Both the position numbers and the translations under genes were made by a program. The notes under the pieces are model-generated. The model worked only from the letters and a program-made list of their open reading frames with translations, had not been told where the DNA came from and searched no databases. Below, piece after piece: positions 61,104 through 64,000 of a DNA stretch of 64,000 nt. This DNA comes from Emmonsiellopsis sp. PD_33 (taxonomy: Eukaryota; Ascomycota; Eurotiomycetes; Onygenales; Ajellomycetaceae). Every line of letters begins with the position of its first letter. Position 1 is the stretch's first letter. The stretch is from positions 53,632 to 117,631 of the forward strand of contig JANTQF010000092.1 of assembly GCA_032988165.1 (NCBI GenBank), given 5' to 3'.

Positions 61104-62336
61104 ATGGATGCCAGGTCAGACAACACGTCTCCCCTTGCTGACGGCCAGCGCCTGTCCTCGTCCCTCCCGCCCCAGCCGTGGCTCAACCTCACCCCGTCTC
61201 CTGCGCGCCCGCGCACCCGCCTGTTTGATCCCCCGCCTGTCGACGAGTCGACTCTCGCACGTCGCACAGCAGCGCTTCGTCAATTGAATGGCATCCCCCG
61301 TTCCTTTCAGCGCAAACACAGACAGACCCCGTCCATTGGAAGCCGCTCGACCCTGCCGCCGCAACCTGTGCTCGTCAGGACATATTCCCCAGAATCTGAT
61401 GCCCAGGCGCGGCCCTCCACCATGTCTCGAGCACCCGGCGTGCTCGCAAACGGATCCGCCGCGGAAAGACCGCCGGCCCAGCTGCCGTCCGTTCACGACT
61501 TTGGTATCGAAGGGATTCTCCGCGCAATTGAGCCTGATATTCAAAACACCCTCGATGCGATCGCTGAGATATGCGGCAGAAGCAGGCTGAGCCTTGCGAA
61601 TGAGTATGGGAGTCATCGGCCTCCCTTGGGAGAGATTCGTGCCTCCACTAGATCGGCTGATAATGGTCTGCTCCCGGTTGAGGAAGCAAGTTCGAGCAAT
61701 GAAAGGCTCGTTGATGAGAACGTGATTATCCTGGGCGACGATACCAGCACCGTCGATGGACGAAACCCTTTTTCGACCACCTACAGATTGCTAGAAAACG
61801 CGCAGCAGGGCACGGGTACTATCGTATATGGAACTGCCATGCCTCCTACATGGGGAGAGGAATTATTTACTCCCTCGCGAACGGCGGCAAGGATTCCCTC
61901 ATCTGACCAGAGGAGACCCCAACCATCCCCTCGAACCAGTGAGGTTAAACCTGCAAGAAACAGCTTCGACTGGTCTTTGCTAGGGCGAGATACGGAGCCT
62001 GGAAAGGGACATCGTCGAAATACCTCCAGTCAGCCTGTTGTTTCCGAAGTCCACCTCGATGCGCAGGCGGACGGCGCATATCATCCCCTGGATATGACAT
62101 GGGAAGCCTACCACCGCGAGACCTCCGGGGAGACGGAGTATCTCGAGAACCCGGCCGTGAATGAAACATTGCTAAGGGAGAGGATATCGTTCCTCGCGGA
62201 CTTGCAGGCATGGCTTACGTGGTTTAAGAATATTGGACAGCAGGAGGGCGAATCGTCAACGGCCCGGTCTGCGGAAACGAGACTGCGAGAGGTGCTGCAG
62301 AAACAGCATAGTATTTCCGGCATAGTTCCCGCATGA
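61104..62336 (+). CDS. Hypothetical fungal protein, Ser/Pro-rich with helical C-terminus
   Basis: Single exon, 410 residues from MDARSDNTSPLADGQR; an in-frame upstream ATG (61,044) adds 20 hydrophobic residues that look untranslated. The first 130 residues are disordered (Ser, Pro, Arg). A conserved-looking core is VHDFGIEGILRAIEPDIQNT and LDAIAEICGRSRLSLANEY, then PLGEIR. Near the C-terminus are DMTWEAYHRETSGETEYLEN and ERISFLADLQAWLTWFKNIG, likely helical. No known domain is recognised; an adaptor or regulatory protein is possible. Confidence 0.7.
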   Translation: MDARSDNTSPLADGQRLSSSLPPQPWLNLTPSPARPRTRLFDPPPVDESTLARRTAALRQLNGIPRSFQRKHRQTPSIGSRSTLPPQPVLVRTYSPESDAQARPSTMSRAPGVLANGSAAERPPAQLPSVHDFGIEGILRAIEPDIQNTLDAIAEICGRSRLSLANEYGSHRPPLGEIRASTRSADNGLLPVEEASSSNERLVDENVIILGDDTSTVDGRNPFSTTYRLLENAQQGTGTIVYGTAMPPTWGEELFTPSRTAARIPSSDQRRPQPSPRTSEVKPARNSFDWSLLGRDTEPGKGHRRNTSSQPVVSEVHLDAQADGAYHPLDMTWEAYHRETSGETEYLENPAVNETLLRERISFLADLQAWLTWFKNIGQQEGESSTARSAETRLREVLQKQHSISGIVPA

Positions 62337-62908
62337 ACTTGTCACTGATGGTGATCCTTGGAGAGTTCCAGTGCACCTTTTGGCCTGGCAGTTTTCTATT
62401 ATCTCAACTAACGATGTCCACGTTTTATACCCCTTGAAGCCTATTTTCTTTAAATGATTTCTCTATTTCGTTTTCTATACACATTTCACGATTTCAAGGG
62501 CAACCTTGTGATGCTAGTTGCGATGAGGGATGTTTTTCTTTTCTTCCGGAGTTACATATGGGTGGATATATACTAAGTCTTCAACCCGGTAGCACATTCG
62601 AGCGTTCTACTTGCCTCTTCAATTGATGGCAGTGGCTATATTACGGACTGTCGTTAACATTATATCCCCACCAACTATACTATCATGAAATTCATAATTA
62701 TGCATACTCGTCCTTTGGAGGATCTCATATCTTGTATCCAACCCATCTATCTATTCTTTCCAGCAAAAATGCAGCAAGGAGATATCAATATATACGCAGC
62801 AATCCGCTTTCATGAGAAAACACAAGAGTAAAATCAAAATCCCACCAGCGCCATACACAAAAAGCACATATTAATGAACATGCAATCACATCCCTCAACC
62901 CATCCACC
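62337..62908. other. Convergent 3' region, no gene seen
   Basis: AT-rich flank of two converging genes; no repeat or RNA gene recognised. Confidence 0.35.
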
Positions 62909-63844
62909 TCATACCCCTCCCTCCTCTGCCTCCTCAACAATAACCCTCGCAAACCCTTCAAAAATCGGCAACGACCAACACTTCTTCCTATACCTATCCA
63001 CCAACAACTCCTTCTCCCCCTCGTCCCCCTCCCCATCCCCATCCCTATTATTCCCCTCAACCACCTCCCCAAACGCCCCATCAATCGGCACGCGCCCAAG
63101 AAACCTCACCCCCATCTCCCTCGCCATCACCTCCCCCCCACCCACCGAAAACACATTACTCACCTCCCCACAACACGGACACGCATACCCACTCATATTC
63201 TCCACCACCCCAATAACCGGAATCCTCGTCTTCGCGCAAAAGTTAATCTCCTTCCTCACATCCGCCGTAGAAACCGCCTGCGGCGTCGTCACCACCACCG
63301 CACCAAGCAGTCTTGGCCCGGCACCCACACCGCTACCCGTACCCGTCCCCGTAGTCGTAGAAGAAGCCAACGTAACCAACTGCTCCGCCAGCGCAATATG
63401 CTCATCACTCGTCCCCGGCGGCGTATCCACAAGCAAATAATCCATCTCCCCCCACAGCACATCCGTCAGGAACTGGCGCACCATCGCCGTCTTCTTCGGC
63501 CCGCGCCAGATCACCGCGTCGCCGCGCGAGCGCAGGAGGAAGCCGAGAGACATGCAGCGGAGGAATCCTCTCTTCCTACCCCCACCATCATTATTATCTG
63601 CCCCCGTCGTCGCATCCGTTATGTCAGTAGTAGGTCCTATGACACCCTCCTCATGCACGCTGACAGGCACCCAGCCGCCGGGGGCCTGGGTGATTTTTGC
63701 ATTTTCGAGGCCGACGAGGCGCGGGATGGAGGGGCCCGTTAGGTCGATGTCGAGGATGCCGACGGATTTTCCGCGCAGGGTGAGGGCGAGGGCGAGTTGG
63801 AGGGTTGTGGAGGATTTGCCGACGCCGCCTTTGCCGGAGAGGAC
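62909..63844 (-). CDS. CFD1: CFD1/NUBP2-type cytosolic Fe-S cluster assembly ATPase (5' exon missing)
   Basis: Begins in the window at VLSGKGGVGKSSTTLQLAL, the P-loop of NBP35/MRP ATPases. Next come SVGILDIDLTGPSIPRLVG, DAVIWRGPKKTAMVRQFL, DYLLVDTPPGTSDEHI (Walker B) and VVVTTPQAVSTADVRKEI. The metal-binding motif GYACPCCGE gives the CxxC needed to hold a 4Fe-4S cluster. CFD1 and NBP35 form the cytosolic scaffold. Text before 63,844 (CTAAC, then CCCCAG) looks like an intron end, so the usual opening GVkNIvLV must lie in an exon beyond 64,000. The open frame continues to an ATG at 63,943, but the peptide it adds does not fit the family. Confidence 0.9.
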   Translation of the reverse strand, partial: VLSGKGGVGKSSTTLQLALALTLRGKSVGILDIDLTGPSIPRLVGLENAKITQAPGGWVPVSVHEEGVIGPTTDITDATTGADNNDGGGRKRGFLRCMSLGFLLRSRGDAVIWRGPKKTAMVRQFLTDVLWGEMDYLLVDTPPGTSDEHIALAEQLVTLASSTTTGTGTGSGVGAGPRLLGAVVVTTPQAVSTADVRKEINFCAKTRIPVIGVVENMSGYACPCCGEVSNVFSVGGGEVMAREMGVRFLGRVPIDGAFGEVVEGNNRDGDGEGDEGEKELLVDRYRKKCWSLPIFEGFARVIVEEAEEGGV

Positions 63845-64000
63845 CTGGGGATTGTTAGGGTAGGTGGTTGTTGTTGGGTTGGGGGAGGGTCCGTCAAGGG
63901 GTGGGTGGGACCGTGTTCTGGTGAAACTGGCCCCCGGAGCCATGTCCTGCTGTCAAAAGCATGTAGCTTCGATTCCAGAGTTTGAGGTAGTTAGGTAGAT

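Noticed and set aside
60604..61267. Overlapping frames on both strands upstream of the 61,104 gene
   Set aside because: No signal, domain or consistent codon use; GC-rich DNA lacks stops by chance.
63845..63943. N-terminal extension of the CFD1 frame from an ATG at 63,943
   Set aside because: Pro/Thr-rich text with CTAAC and CCCCAG before the P-loop is better read as an intron; it does not match the conserved CFD1 start.
1..64000. tRNA, rRNA and CRISPR arrays
   Set aside because: I looked for T-loop-like words and regular spaced repeats and found none that fold or repeat convincingly.

Overview
The window is nuclear DNA of a filamentous ascomycete, most likely a eurotiomycete and probably Eurotiales (Aspergillus/Penicillium-like). 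Genes have short introns (about 50-130 nt, GT..AG, often with a CTAAC-type branch site close to the acceptor). Gene-rich DNA of balanced GC alternates abruptly with two AT-rich transposon blocks (about 1-7,700 and 13,790-37,640) in which I could see no CG dinucleotide at all. Stop codons inside the transposon frames are mostly of the kind made by C-to-T / G-to-A change (CAG to TAG, CAA to TAA, CGA to TGA), as expected of RIP-like mutation.

Layout. 1-7,700: degenerate transposons (a BED-finger hAT transposase, a pogo-like transposase, a retrotransposon end). 8,048-13,752: a MRX11-like mitochondrial protein, nucleoside diphosphate kinase, glucosidase II alpha subunit and a 72-residue hypothetical protein. 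13,872-37,670: a three-level nest. An outer Gypsy-type element (246-bp LTRs, genes on the minus strand) contains an inner chromovirus (172-bp LTRs, target duplication ATAAC), which contains a hAT transposon (8-bp duplication TAGATAAT). The chromovirus carries an extra frame of about 655 codons after its integrase/chromodomain that I do not recognise. 38,452-44,758: a CYP52-clan P450, a stand-alone histidinol-dehydrogenase-family protein and a PQ-loop membrane protein. 45,450-46,175: a frameshifted, internally deleted pseudogene. 46,626-57,344: a periplasmic-binding-fold protein, a secreted GH16 glucanase, an F-box protein, a tetraspanin-like protein, a short fungal hypothetical protein, mitochondrial uL1 and COG2. 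57,345-64,000: a gene-poor stretch, a secreted cysteine-rich protein, a 629-bp MITE with long terminal inverted repeats, a conserved-looking hypothetical protein and a CFD1/NUBP2 Fe-S scaffold cut by the window edge.

The genes are mainly housekeeping (nucleotide balance, ER glycan trimming, mitochondrial translation, Golgi tethering, Fe-S assembly) mixed with accessory enzymes. I see no biosynthetic cluster, tRNA, rRNA or CRISPR array. The most unusual signals are: (i) repeated 0.5-1.2 kb base-skew dyads (C-rich to the left, G-rich to the right of a sharp switch point) that cross exon, intron and UTR borders; (ii) the extra chromovirus frame; (iii) the apparent absence of CpG from about 31 kb of transposon DNA.
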